DNA of 64,000 bases from Chloroflexus sp. Y-396-1 (GTDB lineage: Bacteria; Chloroflexota; Chloroflexia; Chloroflexales; Chloroflexaceae), in the NCBI RefSeq assembly GCF_000516515.1, contig NZ_KI911784.1:2450881-2514880 (forward strand), read 5' to 3'. How positions within the stretch are numbered: the first letter of the stretch is position 1; the number at the start of each line of letters is the position of its first letter. Position numbers and translations under genes: made by a program. Shown piece by piece: positions 18,224 to 27,345 of the stretch. The notes below the pieces were generated by a model. That model ran no database searches, had not been told where the DNA came from, and saw nothing but the letters and a program-made list of their open reading frames with translations.

Positions 18224-18919
18224 TTAGCGTTGCGCAACGCGCTCGATCACCTGAGCAAGTGTCTCAAAGCGCTGTGATCCGACTATGGTTTCGTTGCCAA
18301 TCCGAAATACCGGTCGGGCGTAAATCCCTTCTGCGAGCGCTGCTGCGTAGTCATCTTGCACTTGTGACCGGTACGTGTGTGCATCCAGACAAGCTGTAAA
18401 CGCATCAACCGGAATGTCTAACCCGGCAGCCAGTGCGATCACCGTCTCGCGAGTATTGAAATATAGTTGATTATAACGCGCATAAATCTCACGGCGCAAT
18501 TCCCAAAAACGACCGTGATCGGCAGCACATTCACTGGCTTCAGCCAGTAATTGAGAACGCTCACCTAATTGTAACAGATGGCGATAGACGAGGCGTACCT
18601 TGCCGGTAGCAACAAACGCTTCGATCAAACGCGGTTCAACATCGAGGGTATGGATCGCACACGAGGTGCAGAGGAAGTCAGAGTAGGTCACCATTGTTAC
18701 CGGTGCATCGGGATTGCCGAGATAGTGATAGCCCTCGGCAGTACGACCACGCGGGATGTCGGGAAAATACTGATGCGCTACTGGAGCGTGATCAACCGTC
18801 GTTGGGGTAGAGGTTGGCGCAGGAGTCGGTAACGTGGTCGGTGTTGCTGTAGGTGATACCGCCATCGGTGAACTACAGGCAGTGAACAAGAAAATTGACA
18901 ACCAGATAAAACGATACAT
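18224..18919 (-). CDS. DsbA-family thioredoxin-fold lipoprotein
   Basis: The 231-residue protein begins with a lipoprotein signal ('IWLSIFLFTAC'), then a Thr/Pro linker (about 20-42), then a DsbA/disulfide-isomerase-type thioredoxin fold. The redox site is 'DFLCTSCAIH' (CTSC) and the cis-Pro loop is 'ARPVFRIG'. It resembles the DSBA-like proteins of the BdbD type that form disulfides outside the membrane. Two further Cys residues occur ('ASECAADHG', 'FTACLDAH'). AGGAGG precedes the start at a slightly long distance of 12 bases. The next gene downstream is a Cys-containing exported protein. Confidence 0.85.
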   Translation of the reverse strand: MYRFIWLSIFLFTACSSPMAVSPTATPTTLPTPAPTSTPTTVDHAPVAHQYFPDIPRGRTAEGYHYLGNPDAPVTMVTYSDFLCTSCAIHTLDVEPRLIEAFVATGKVRLVYRHLLQLGERSQLLAEASECAADHGRFWELRREIYARYNQLYFNTRETVIALAAGLDIPVDAFTACLDAHTYRSQVQDDYAAALAEGIYARPVFRIGNETIVGSQRFETLAQVIERVAQR

Positions 18920-18980
18920 CTTTGTGTATACCTCCTTACGCTCACGATACCACAGATGTTATTCATTCAGCAAACAGGAA

Positions 18981-19002
18981 GGGCGCCTGTTAACAGCGCC
19001 CC
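18981..19002 (-). terminator. Hairpin downstream of the glutaredoxin gene
   Basis: GGGCG and CGCCC enclose the perfect palindrome CTGTTAACAG with one bulged C. It lies between the glutaredoxin stop and the DsbA-like start, so it probably ends the glutaredoxin transcript. Confidence 0.5.
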
Positions 19003-19032
19003 TCAACCTAACCCTGGTTAGCAGACAAGTGT

Positions 19033-19287
19033 CTATGATACCAGTTGTTGCAATCTGGCCTGCAACACCGCATTCGATGGCTCGACCAGGATCGAACCGT
19101 CGGGGAAGACAATTGTCGGTACGCTCTGATTACCTTTATTCACTTTGATCACAAATTCAGTTGCCGCCGGATCGTTTTCAATATTGATGTAGATATATTG
19201 CACCCCGTGCTGATCGAGCACACGCTGCGCACGCCGACAGTCAGGACACCAACTTGTTCCGTAGACGATGATAGGTTGAGCTGTCAT
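19033..19287 (-). CDS. Glutaredoxin-like protein (mycoredoxin type)
   Basis: An 84-residue thioredoxin-fold protein with the active site 'GTSWCPDCRRAQ', the cis-Pro in 'NQSVPTIVFPDG' and a final helix. This is the glutaredoxin/NrdH-like layout used to reduce cytosolic disulfides or mixed thiols. The open frame extends to 19377, but ATG 19287 has GGGAG six bases upstream and matches the family start. It lies next to the DsbA-like gene but is separated by a hairpin. Confidence 0.85.
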   Translation of the reverse strand: MTAQPIIVYGTSWCPDCRRAQRVLDQHGVQYIYINIENDPAATEFVIKVNKGNQSVPTIVFPDGSILVEPSNAVLQARLQQLVS

Positions 19288-20001
19288 ATAACTCCCTTGT
19301 ACGATGAAATCAAGAACAACGGAAGCGAGGGCTATCTGCCATCCGCCCTCTAAGCCAGCAGAATACCCTCGCTTCATCGCAACTATGTCAATTGTACATG
19401 CTTATTATATCAGTTTCTGCGTTTGCTGTATGCACGCTAGTATGTTCCCTAGTGGTTTTCAACTGTCAGGGGCTGTACTACAGAGTGCGTCTGTCCTCCC
19501 GCATCTTCCTCCAGTCCTTTCCTCTTCCAAAGGGGTGGGGAAGGGAGAAGGTTGAATGGTTTGGCAACCCGTCCCTGCTCCGTTATCTCTACCTAGCAGG
19601 GGAAGAACGTTCTTATACCAATCCTGTCTGTGCAAACCGTGAATCATCCTGCCGACGCTGCTAGTACCCCCTTACCCCCCGCCTGCGGGGGGTAGAGGGG
19701 GGAAAGGAGATGGGGTAGCTGGCGGAAAGCGGCATCGTTCGTCCATACAGTGTGATTCAGAGGCCTGCGCACGAGGATACACAGTTTTCGCGAACGGGGT
19801 TGGTATTAGAGGTACAGCATCGCTGTGCTCTCGGTCATGCCGTGCCTGCGGCGGTGCTCCCCATCAAATGGCGAATCACCGGCGGAGCGTAATAACAATA
19901 TTTTCAGATCGCTATTGATAACGATTATGGTACAATACCATACGACAAACGACAAAACAGTGATACACCTTGATGTATCGACGTAGCGGTTGGGAGCTCG
20001 T
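19288..20001. other. Intergenic region with GC-rich hairpins, no supported gene
   Basis: Divergent gap between the glutaredoxin and DUF512 genes. A perfect 10-base hairpin, TACCCCCCGC / GCGGGGGGTA, lies at 19673-19694. A polypyrimidine element containing AGTCCTTTCCTCTTCC lies near 19512, similar in kind to those at 5750 and 45826. Short frames here look random. Confidence 0.5.
19928..19936 (+). promoter_or_regulatory. Extended -10 promoter for the DUF512 gene
   Basis: TGGTACAAT lies about 65 bases before the chosen start and matches the other extended -10 boxes in the window. The surrounding sequence is AT-rich. Confidence 0.45.
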
Positions 20002-21516
20002 GTGGAATATCAGCCCGATGTCAAGCGGATTACCGGTGAGGGTGGTATTATCGCCAGTGTGGCTGCACACAGTCTGGGTGAAGCGATCGGTCTTCAGCCC
20101 GGTGATGTCATTGTGGCAATAGATGGTCAACGCCTGCGCGATATTATCGATTATCGCTTTGCAATCGCTGAAGAGCGTGTAACTCTGCTCATCCGCACTG
20201 CTGCTGGCGATGAGCGCGAAATAACCCTCACCAAAGACCCTGATGACGATTTAGGTGTTGAATTTACCGAACCCCTCTTCGACCGGTTACGCACCTGTAA
20301 CAATAAATGTCCCTTCTGTTTTCTGACCCAAATGCCGAAGGGCTTCCGGAAAACGCTCTACCTGAAGGATGACGATTACCGGCTATCGTTCCTGTACGCC
20401 AATTTTGTCACCTTTACTAACATAACTGAAGCCGATTGGGAACGGATCGAGCGTCAACGTCTTTCACCGCTTTACATTAGCGTGCACGCAACCGATCCTT
20501 TCTGGCGTGCTATTATGCTGGGCAAACGGGATGTACCTGATGTCCGCGAACAGATTCGGCGGTTAGGCCAGATCGGGATACGGGTTCACACCCAAATTGT
20601 TGCGTGCCCGCAAGTGAACGATGGGGAGGTGCTCCGTCAGAGTATTGAAGATCTCATCGCTTTATATCCGACAGTGGAATCTATTGCAGTGGTACCGGTT
20701 GGTCTGACCAAATTTCGCTTTGAAGGGAACGCGCCAAAAACAATTCGGGCTGCGATCCAAGTGCATGAAACCCCAGAGTGGATCAATACCAACTGGGAAC
20801 GTCAGCCCTTGTGGGAAGACCCGACCACAGGTTCGCACCCATTGCATCGACCTGAGCTAGGGTTCTGTTCACGTCTCGGCGCGGTAACCGATATTCCACT
20901 GCGCTGTTATACACCTGCAGAAGCAGCCGACGTAATTGATCTGATCGAGCCATATCAGCGCCGCTGCTATGAGCAATTTGGCACCCACCTGGTTTATGCT
21001 TCCGATGAGTTTTACTTGCTGGCCAGTCGTCCGATCCCACCGGCTGAGACTTACGATGATATGCCACAGTACAGCAACGGTGTAGGCATGGTACGCGACT
21101 TTCTCGACAATTGGGCTCGCGCTCGCCGTCGCCTGCCAGCACGCATCGCGCATCCGACAAAACTGGCCCTTGTATGTGGTACCCTTATCGCACCGGTGAT
21201 GGAGCAGATTGCCAACCGGCTTAATCAGATCGAGCAGTTGACGGTAAAGGTGGTGGCAGTAACCAATCAGTTCTTTGGTGAAACTGTTACTGTCAGTGGC
21301 TTACTCACCGCTCAAGATGTTATTCCGGCGCTACGAGCATCTGGTTGCGAACGGGCCTTATTACCGCGTGTGATGTTTGACTACACCGGCGAACGCTCGA
21401 TTGATGACTATTCACCGCACCAGATCGGTGCTGCGGCTGGTATGCCGGTTGCGATAGCTGGTGAAGCTACCGAACTAGCCCGCTACATACAGGCTCTGGC
21501 CCGAAGCGACAGATAA
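20002..21516 (+). CDS. DUF512 Fe-S protein with N-terminal PDZ domain
   Basis: The 504-residue protein has an N-terminal PDZ-like region ('GIIASVAAHSLGEAIGLQPGDVIVAIDG'-type stretch, about 12-75), a radical-SAM-like middle with clustered cysteines 'RTCNNKCPFCFLTQ' (about 98-111), and a C-terminal DUF512 domain. This family occurs in cyanobacteria, Firmicutes and Chloroflexota and is often called an Fe-S oxidoreductase; its reaction is not known to me. The CxxxCxxC spacing supports a 4Fe-4S cluster. The GTG at 20002 has GGGAG seven bases upstream, better than the TTG at 19990. Confidence 0.82.
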   Translation: MEYQPDVKRITGEGGIIASVAAHSLGEAIGLQPGDVIVAIDGQRLRDIIDYRFAIAEERVTLLIRTAAGDEREITLTKDPDDDLGVEFTEPLFDRLRTCNNKCPFCFLTQMPKGFRKTLYLKDDDYRLSFLYANFVTFTNITEADWERIERQRLSPLYISVHATDPFWRAIMLGKRDVPDVREQIRRLGQIGIRVHTQIVACPQVNDGEVLRQSIEDLIALYPTVESIAVVPVGLTKFRFEGNAPKTIRAAIQVHETPEWINTNWERQPLWEDPTTGSHPLHRPELGFCSRLGAVTDIPLRCYTPAEAADVIDLIEPYQRRCYEQFGTHLVYASDEFYLLASRPIPPAETYDDMPQYSNGVGMVRDFLDNWARARRRLPARIAHPTKLALVCGTLIAPVMEQIANRLNQIEQLTVKVVAVTNQFFGETVTVSGLLTAQDVIPALRASGCERALLPRVMFDYTGERSIDDYSPHQIGAAAGMPVAIAGEATELARYIQALARSDR

Positions 21517-21576
21517 CTCAAGGCATCCAGACACTCTCAACGGCCGTGGCTCTTAACAAAGAAAAGGGAGCACACT

Positions 21577-23265
21577 ATGGCGGTCTGGGAAAAGCAGCCA
21601 CAAAGGTTTCTCGAGATCATCCAACGTGCTAATCAGATTGCTGCCAGCACTCAGCTCGATGACCTGCTTGATCATCTCCTTGATCTGATTATCGAGATTA
21701 CCGCTTCAGAAGCCGGTACACTCTACCTGTACGACGCTGCCACCGATGAATTGATTTTCAAAGTGGTCAAAGGTAGTCCGGCTGGAGAAACACTTATCGG
21801 ACGCCGATTACCGGCAAACACTGGTCTCGCCGGTTATGCTCTGCAACACCGCCAGCCTTTTTTTGTGGAAGATGTTGCCAACCACCCGCGCTGGAACCGC
21901 TCATTCGGCGAAATGGGTGAGTTGACGTTGCACACAATGTTCTGTATTCCGCTGATGTTACGCGGCGAGCCGGTAGGTGTCGTACAGGTCTTCAATTTAC
22001 CGTTCACATCGATAGATGATCAGGATGAGATACTCTTGCTTGAGGTGCTGACTTCACGGCTGGTCACTGAAATTGAGAAGGCACGTTTACTGGAAGAGAC
22101 TCGCCGGCGTGAACGCCGCCAGCATGCATTGGTTGAGATCGTATCGCGGTTGACGACCACTCTTGAGCGCGATGAACTGTTGCGCCGAATTATGAACTAC
22201 GCCTGTGAATTGTTGGCAGTTGAGGCTGCATCGATCTGGTTGATTGACCAAAAACGCAATGATCTGGTATTACACATTGCTGGTGGTAAAGATCAAGAGC
22301 GAGTGGAATCGTTGCGCGTTCCGCGTGGTCAGGGCATTATTGGGTATGTCATCGAAACCGGTGAAACCGTCGTAGTAAACGATGTGCAGCGTGACCATCG
22401 TTTTTACAAACGTCTCGACCAGCAGAGTGGTTTTCAGACCCGGGCTATTCTGTGTGTTCCGCTCCGTGCTCCCCGGATCGTGCTCGGTGGTGAACGTGGT
22501 GAAGTAGAGGGTAGGATCATTGGCGGAGCGCAAGCACTTAATCCACGAAACGGCCAACCTTTTTCAGCAGAAGATATAACCCTCTTCCAAACCCTTGCCT
22601 CGCAGGCGGCGACGGTGATTCGCCTGGCCGAACTGTACAGAGAGACCGATAGTCTGTTCACCCGTATGATCGAAGCCATTACCGGCGCCATCGACTTAAA
22701 AGACCCCTACACCCGTGGTCATAGTCAGCGAGTAAGCGATTTTTCAGTTGCTATTGGTCAGGAATTAGGACTCTCGCACGAACAACTCTATCAACTACGA
22801 ATCGCAAGTAAACTACACGACGTGGGAAAAATTCGGGTACCCGACCATATTCTCAAGAAACCCGGTCGGCTTAGCGAAGAAGAATTTGTCGAGATGCGAC
22901 AACACCCGGTTTATGGGCTTGAATTTCTGCGTGATAATGGTTTGCTAGAACTTGATCTGTTGCGCGAATCTTGGACGGCACTGGCTCAGCATCACGAGCG
23001 GCTCGATGGGCGTGGCTATCCGTTTGGGCTTAAGGGTGAAGACATCTCGCTCTTCGGGCGTATCGTTGCCGTGGCCGATGTCTTTGATGCCCTCACCAGC
23101 CACCGGCCTTATCGACCACCAATGCCTACCGAAGAGGCGCTGGCGCTCTTACAACGAGGAGCCGGTACTGAGTTCGATCCACTCTGCGTCGAAGCGTTGA
23201 TCAGGGCACGCAGCAGAGGAACTATTCTTACCCAGGATGAACGTGAAAAAGTAGCGACAGCCTAG
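21577..23265 (+). CDS. GAF-GAF-HD-GYP cyclic-di-GMP phosphodiesterase
   Basis: The 562-residue protein has two GAF sensor domains (about 20-165 and 185-345) and a C-terminal HD-GYP domain (about 365-550). Catalytic elements are present: 'KLHDVGKI' (HD), 'HPVYGLEFL', 'AQHHERLDGRGYP' (HH and GYP motif) and 'VADVFDALTSHRPYR'. HD-GYP proteins hydrolyse cyclic di-GMP with a di- or tri-iron centre. The GAF domains probably bind a cyclic nucleotide or sense redox state. No membrane segment is present. AAGGGAG precedes the ATG. It is followed 15 bases later by trpG, an unusual neighbour. Confidence 0.92.
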   Translation: MAVWEKQPQRFLEIIQRANQIAASTQLDDLLDHLLDLIIEITASEAGTLYLYDAATDELIFKVVKGSPAGETLIGRRLPANTGLAGYALQHRQPFFVEDVANHPRWNRSFGEMGELTLHTMFCIPLMLRGEPVGVVQVFNLPFTSIDDQDEILLLEVLTSRLVTEIEKARLLEETRRRERRQHALVEIVSRLTTTLERDELLRRIMNYACELLAVEAASIWLIDQKRNDLVLHIAGGKDQERVESLRVPRGQGIIGYVIETGETVVVNDVQRDHRFYKRLDQQSGFQTRAILCVPLRAPRIVLGGERGEVEGRIIGGAQALNPRNGQPFSAEDITLFQTLASQAATVIRLAELYRETDSLFTRMIEAITGAIDLKDPYTRGHSQRVSDFSVAIGQELGLSHEQLYQLRIASKLHDVGKIRVPDHILKKPGRLSEEEFVEMRQHPVYGLEFLRDNGLLELDLLRESWTALAQHHERLDGRGYPFGLKGEDISLFGRIVAVADVFDALTSHRPYRPPMPTEEALALLQRGAGTEFDPLCVEALIRARSRGTILTQDEREKVATA

Positions 23266-23280
23266 AGGAGCGAGATAATA

Positions 23281-23865
23281 ATGCGTGTACTGTTGATTGA
23301 TAACTACGATTCATTTACCTACAATTTGTACCAGTACCTGTGCGAATTGGGAGCAGAGGTCGAAGTTGTGCGGAACGACCAGATAACAGTAACCGAAGTC
23401 GCCCAGCGACATCCTGACCGTATCGTGATCAGTCCTGGCCCCTGTACCCCGGCTGAAGCCGGGATTAGCGTCGAAGTCATCCGCCGGTTAGGAAGTCACA
23501 TCCCTATCCTTGGTGTATGTCTTGGTCATCAGGCAATTGGCGCTGCCTATGGTGGCACCGTTGTGCGCGCACCAATGGTAATGCATGGGAAGCTATCACC
23601 GATCTATCACAATGCTCAGGGCGTGTTTGCTGGTTTGCCCTCGCCATTTCAGGCAACACGCTACCATTCGCTCGTGGTGCGACGAGAAGATTTACCGGCT
23701 GAATTAGAGATAACGGCGTGGACGGAAGACGGCATTATTATGGGTCTACGTCACCGCTCATTGCCGGTCGAAGGTGTGCAATTCCATCCCGAATCGATCA
23801 TGACCGAGCATGGGAAACAGATGTTAGCTAATTTTCTGGTCGAAACATACGCTCATAGCAGTTGA
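23281..23865 (+). CDS. trpG: Anthranilate / para-aminobenzoate synthase glutaminase subunit
   Basis: A 194-residue class I glutamine amidotransferase. It opens '[18 protein letters not shown]', has the nucleophile in '[17 protein letters not shown]' and the His-x-Glu in '[13 protein letters not shown]'. It supplies ammonia to TrpE (tryptophan) or PabB (folate); many bacteria use one amphibolic subunit for both. No trpE or pabB lies in the window. AGGAG is placed well before the ATG. It probably shares a transcript with the HD-GYP gene. Confidence 0.92.
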   Translation: MRVLLIDNYDSFTYNLYQYLCELGAEVEVVRNDQITVTEVAQRHPDRIVISPGPCTPAEAGISVEVIRRLGSHIPILGVCLGHQAIGAAYGGTVVRAPMVMHGKLSPIYHNAQGVFAGLPSPFQATRYHSLVVRREDLPAELEITAWTEDGIIMGLRHRSLPVEGVQFHPESIMTEHGKQMLANFLVETYAHSS

Positions 23866-23941
23866 GAAGCGTACAGAGAGTTTCCTGGCAAAAATCACAG
23901 TGGCGGCTTCTCAGCCGGCTCTTCTTTTGTGATAAACGCGA

Positions 23942-23967
23942 AGAGGCGGTTTGCGAACCGCCCCTCT
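23942..23967. terminator. Hairpin after trpG
   Basis: AGAGGCGGTT pairs with AACCGCCCCTCT (two unpaired C) around TGCG. It lies between convergent genes, after trpG and after the DUF6483 gene, and could serve both strands. Confidence 0.5.
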
Positions 23968-24015
23968 ATGACTGTTTTGTTGCATGCACGGTGAGCTGTT
24001 GCGAATTCTATACGC

Positions 24016-24669
24016 TTATCCACGCCCGTTAAGTTCTGCTAAACCGGCTATCACCTCTTCACGCGATAAACTGGCTGCTGTTAATACCTCATCACTACAG
24101 GCTTGTAGCCGTAGGTAAAACGCACGAGCTGCTGCCCACCAACCGTCGGGATCACGCACCAGTAATTCGTGAATGATGTTTTCGCTCCGCGCCAGATCAC
24201 CTGCTTGCTCACAAAACGAAAAGAGTGCCGCCAGCGTTGACATAGGCAGATCGTAATCTTGCAGCAGCAGCAGGAGATCGGCATAATGTGGCGTATAATC
24301 GGGCAACGGAGCCGGTGCAGCCAACGCACACTCAATCACCAGTTGTAACGCCAGCAGTGCCCGTTCTGCCGCTGACTCTGAGTCATTATCATCGGCTAGT
24401 ACACGTGCCTCAACAGCGAGGAGTGCCGCAAGATATGCTCCCTCACTCCACCAGTCTTCAGTCTGATTGTGGAAACGGAGTAGCGCCAGCAACTGCCGAT
24501 CGCTCATTCTAGCGACCTGGTCGCTCCCTACGCCCAGTCGGTCACGGTAAGCGTTATCGATGGCAATCCGCACCAGTGGTGAATGACCTGCGCGGTAAAG
24601 ACCAAGGATGTGGCGAATGATCGCACCAAACTGGGCAATCAACCGTAGAATGTAGTCGTCGCGGTACAT
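24016..24669 (-). CDS. DUF6483 family protein
   Basis: The 217-residue, largely helical protein begins 'MYRDDYILRLIAQFGAIIRHIL', the conserved opening I associate with DUF6483, a family mostly found in Firmicutes and Chloroflexota. The remainder reads like tandem helical hairpins of the TPR type ('AERALLALQLVIECALA', 'LFSFCEQAGDLARSENIIHEL'). No catalytic motif is visible, so a protein-binding role is more likely than an enzyme. It is a single-gene unit between two hairpin-bounded genes. Confidence 0.65.
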   Translation of the reverse strand: MYRDDYILRLIAQFGAIIRHILGLYRAGHSPLVRIAIDNAYRDRLGVGSDQVARMSDRQLLALLRFHNQTEDWWSEGAYLAALLAVEARVLADDNDSESAAERALLALQLVIECALAAPAPLPDYTPHYADLLLLLQDYDLPMSTLAALFSFCEQAGDLARSENIIHELLVRDPDGWWAAARAFYLRLQACSDEVLTAASLSREEVIAGLAELNGRG

Positions 24670-24778
24670 ACTAGCATCTTATCTGAAAACGACGTGCTCA
24701 GCAAATGGCTGCACAACACGCGATTACCCAGGCCGTTGCCCCTCACAATACATGATCACCGGTAAGCATCCATACTTG

Positions 24779-24787
24779 TGGTATGAT
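24779..24787 (+). promoter_or_regulatory. Extended -10 promoter for the SDR gene
   Basis: TGGTATGAT lies 35 bases before the ATG at 24823, leaving a short leader that contains GAGGAGG. Confidence 0.5.
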
Positions 24788-24822
24788 ACTTCGTGCAGAG
24801 GTCGGCTAGAGGAGGATTTTTT

Positions 24823-25581
24823 ATGGAGCAACCTTTCATTGGAAAGGTCGCGCTGGTGACCGGCGCGGCAGCCGGTATTGGGCGCGCTTCAGCACTGGCG
24901 TTCGCCCGTGAAGGAGCGAAAGTTGTCGTTGCTGACGTAAATGTTGAAGGCGGTGAAGAGACAGTTGCGATGTGTCGGGCAGCGAACACCGACGCCATAT
25001 TTGTGCGTTGTGATGTTGCTCAACGCAGTGAGGTTGAAGAGTTGATCAACCGTGCCGTTGATACATTCGGTCGGATCGATTTTGCCCACAACAACGCCGG
25101 CATCGAAGGGGTGCAGGCAATGCTGGTCGATTACCCCGAAGAAGTGTGGGATCGGGTGATCGAAATTAATCTCAAAGGTGTGTGGTTGTGCATGAAGTAC
25201 GAAATTCGGCACATGCTCCAGCAGGGTGGTGGTGCTATTGTCAATACATCATCTGTAGCCGGTCTCACCGGTTCGCGCGGGGTTTCGGCTTATGTAGCCA
25301 GTAAACACGGGATCGTTGGCATCACGCGCGCCGCAGCGTTGGAATATGCTCGCAATGGTATTCGGGTAAATGCGGTCTGTCCTGGTACAATCCACACCGC
25401 TATGATCGATCGGTTTACTCATGGTGATCCCGACATGCTGGCGCAGTTTGCCGAGGGTGAACCGATTGGCCGCCTGGGCACGCCTGAAGAAGTAGCCAAT
25501 GCCGTTGTCTGGCTCTGCTCCGATAAGGCCTCGTTCGTTACCGGAGCAACCCTAGCGGTTGACGGGGGCCGATTGGCGTAG
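24823..25581 (+). CDS. Short-chain dehydrogenase/reductase (classical SDR)
   Basis: A 252-residue Rossmann-fold oxidoreductase. It has the cofactor motif 'TGAAAGIGRA', 'NNAG', the catalytic Ser in 'NTSSVAG' and 'YVASK' (Tyr/Lys), and ends 'TLAVDGG', as in glucose/ribitol dehydrogenase-like SDRs. Asp in 'VVVADVN' after strand 2 suggests NAD rather than NADP. I chose the ATG at 24823 because GAGGAGG lies just upstream; the open frame begins 30 bases earlier. Substrate cannot be assigned. Confidence 0.88.
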   Translation: MEQPFIGKVALVTGAAAGIGRASALAFAREGAKVVVADVNVEGGEETVAMCRAANTDAIFVRCDVAQRSEVEELINRAVDTFGRIDFAHNNAGIEGVQAMLVDYPEEVWDRVIEINLKGVWLCMKYEIRHMLQQGGGAIVNTSSVAGLTGSRGVSAYVASKHGIVGITRAAALEYARNGIRVNAVCPGTIHTAMIDRFTHGDPDMLAQFAEGEPIGRLGTPEEVANAVVWLCSDKASFVTGATLAVDGGRLA

Positions 25582-25715
25582 GATGGGCTGATACCGTTGT
25601 CCCGATCAGAGCCTTTCAACGTTCGTTTCCTACCCGGTTATAGTGTTATTGTAATGATGGTTGACGCTGTTTCGGCTGTTGACACGGTTCCACAGGCTTG
25701 TCAATGCGTCAAGTG

Positions 25716-25754
25716 CTCCTCTTTCTCTCCCCGTGTGGGAGAGAAAGAGAGGAG
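25716..25754. terminator. Polypyrimidine hairpin after the SDR gene
   Basis: CTCCTCTTTCTCTCCC pairs with GGGAGAGAAAGAG, plus GAG after a 2-base slip, around a CGTGT loop. It is a strong hairpin but without a T-tract, and similar in composition to elements at 5750, 19512 and 45821. Confidence 0.5.
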
Positions 25755-25866
25755 GGCTAGGCACACACCACAGCACAAGCAAAGACCACCCATTCATCGC
25801 ATCGTATTTCATGCTGTACGGTATTAAACCATCACCATACCGGTACGTAGATCGCTTAAATGTACT

Positions 25867-26178
25867 ATGACGCACGAATCGCCATACACCGCTATTTATG
25901 CAGTTGTCAAACAAATCCCAGCGGGTCGAGTCTGTACCTACGGTCGCATAGCTGCATTGGCCGGCTTTCCCGGTCAGGCTCGGATGGTAGGGTATGCCTT
26001 ACACGCACTCCTTGGTCACCACGATGTCCCGTGGTGGCGGGTGATCAACCGTGTCGGTCGCATCAGTAATGTCTATGCTGCCGATGAGCAGCGTGCCCGC
26101 TTGCAAGCCGAAGGAGTTGTCGTTAACGATGAATATCTGGTTGATCTTAAGCGGTTTCTCTGGACAGGTGATGAATGA
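25867..26178 (+). CDS. Alkyltransferase-like (ATL) DNA-repair protein
   Basis: A 103-residue relative of the C-terminal domain of O6-alkylguanine-DNA alkyltransferase. Visible parts are 'YAVVKQIPAGRVCTYGRIAALAG' (DNA-binding helix region, Arg finger), 'GYALHAL' and 'PWWRVINRVGRIS'. Active alkyltransferases have PCHRV, but here Trp replaces the reactive Cys, the mark of ATL proteins. ATLs bind alkylated guanine and flag it for nucleotide excision repair rather than repairing it. No ribosome-binding site is evident before the ATG. Confidence 0.88.
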   Translation: MTHESPYTAIYAVVKQIPAGRVCTYGRIAALAGFPGQARMVGYALHALLGHHDVPWWRVINRVGRISNVYAADEQRARLQAEGVVVNDEYLVDLKRFLWTGDE

Positions 26179-26301
26179 TAAGAGTTGTACCTAACCGCTT
26201 GCAGACAGCGTTTCACGCTAACACCAGCCGACCTGATGCTAACCAGAAGTAATTGCTTTCTACCCTTTTAACTTGCACAACGTTCGACCGCTTCAGAACA
26301 A

Positions 26302-27150
26302 CTAGTGTAGAAATTCGAGCAGCAGTCGATGGAATTGATCTGCCGCTTCAATCATCGGGAAGTGACCACAGTCAGGAATAATCTCGAGCCGGGCATGCGG
26401 CAGCATCCGTTTAGCTTCGTATGCACAACGTACCGGAAAGAGCCGATCTTCGGCCCCCCAAATAATCAGGGTCGGTTGCGTTATATCGGCAAGGCGTGAC
26501 CAAAGCCCACTCCCCCGTAAATCATTGGCATCATAATGACGGCTGAGAGAAACCATAGTGCGTCGAATCTCAGGATTACCCAGTGTTGCCGTCCCTCGTG
26601 CGATCAGTTCTGGGGTAATATAGCGATCAGGGTTGGCGAATGCAGCCCGCAATTGCATCCGCACCACAAACGGCAACGCAGCGAGACTCACCAGCGCCTC
26701 ACCGAGGAAAGGCAAGGCACCCCCTTTACGCATAAAGAGGGGGAGTTGCATAAATCCTTCGCAATCAGCGATCACCAGCCGTTCGACGCGCTGGGGATGA
26801 AGGATTGTTGTCGCCAGAGCGTGTTTCCCTCCCATCGAATGACCAACAACCATTGCCCGTTCAACCCCAAATGATTGTAGCAGGCCTGCATTGAGATCGG
26901 CATACCGCCGTAATGTATATGCTGCACCACCCGGTTTATCTGAATCACCGAACCCCAACGCATCAGGGGCAATGGCCTGAAAACCGGCTGCCGCCAGAGT
27001 TTGAATCGTCGGTATCCAGTCATCAGCACTGACTACAAAGCCGTGCAATAAAAGTACTGCCGGCCCCTGTCCGGCAGTTAGCACCCGCAGCCGGAAACCG
27101 GCAACTGAGACATATTGCTCACTCAGCGTAATCGCCGTTGTTGCTTGCAT
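26302..27150 (-). CDS. Alpha/beta hydrolase
   Basis: A 282-residue alpha/beta-fold hydrolase. The oxyanion region is 'LLLHGFVVSADDW', the nucleophile elbow 'VVGHSMGGKHAL', the acid likely Asp in 'IIWGAEDRLFPV' and the catalytic His in 'IPDCGHFPMIE'. A lid of helices covers about residues 130-200. The family spans esterases, epoxide hydrolases, haloperoxidases and lactonases; the substrate cannot be told. It is distinct in sequence from the second hydrolase at 47697. It stands alone on the minus strand. Confidence 0.85.
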   Translation of the reverse strand: MQATTAITLSEQYVSVAGFRLRVLTAGQGPAVLLLHGFVVSADDWIPTIQTLAAAGFQAIAPDALGFGDSDKPGGAAYTLRRYADLNAGLLQSFGVERAMVVGHSMGGKHALATTILHPQRVERLVIADCEGFMQLPLFMRKGGALPFLGEALVSLAALPFVVRMQLRAAFANPDRYITPELIARGTATLGNPEIRRTMVSLSRHYDANDLRGSGLWSRLADITQPTLIIWGAEDRLFPVRCAYEAKRMLPHARLEIIPDCGHFPMIEAADQFHRLLLEFLH

Positions 27151-27285
27151 AGGCGTGATTCTCCTGTCAGTAGAAGGCGAGCAAACGACGCGAGATCGAA
27201 GTAGCTGTCACCTCATGCTGCCACTGTAGCAGAAGATCAAGCCACTGTCAGGACGAAATCCAACAACAATTGGTAAAAACATCTA

Positions 27286-27294
27286 TGGTACAAT
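27286..27294 (+). promoter_or_regulatory. Extended -10 promoter for the glycan-export operon
   Basis: TGGTACAAT lies 51 bases before the deacetylase start. It is the only promoter-like box I see before five overlapping genes, so it may drive the whole 27.3-37.2 kb operon. Confidence 0.5.
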
Positions 27295-27345
27295 GCAACC
27301 GCAGTACTGTACCGATACAATCGACTCTGACAGTTACAGGATGTG

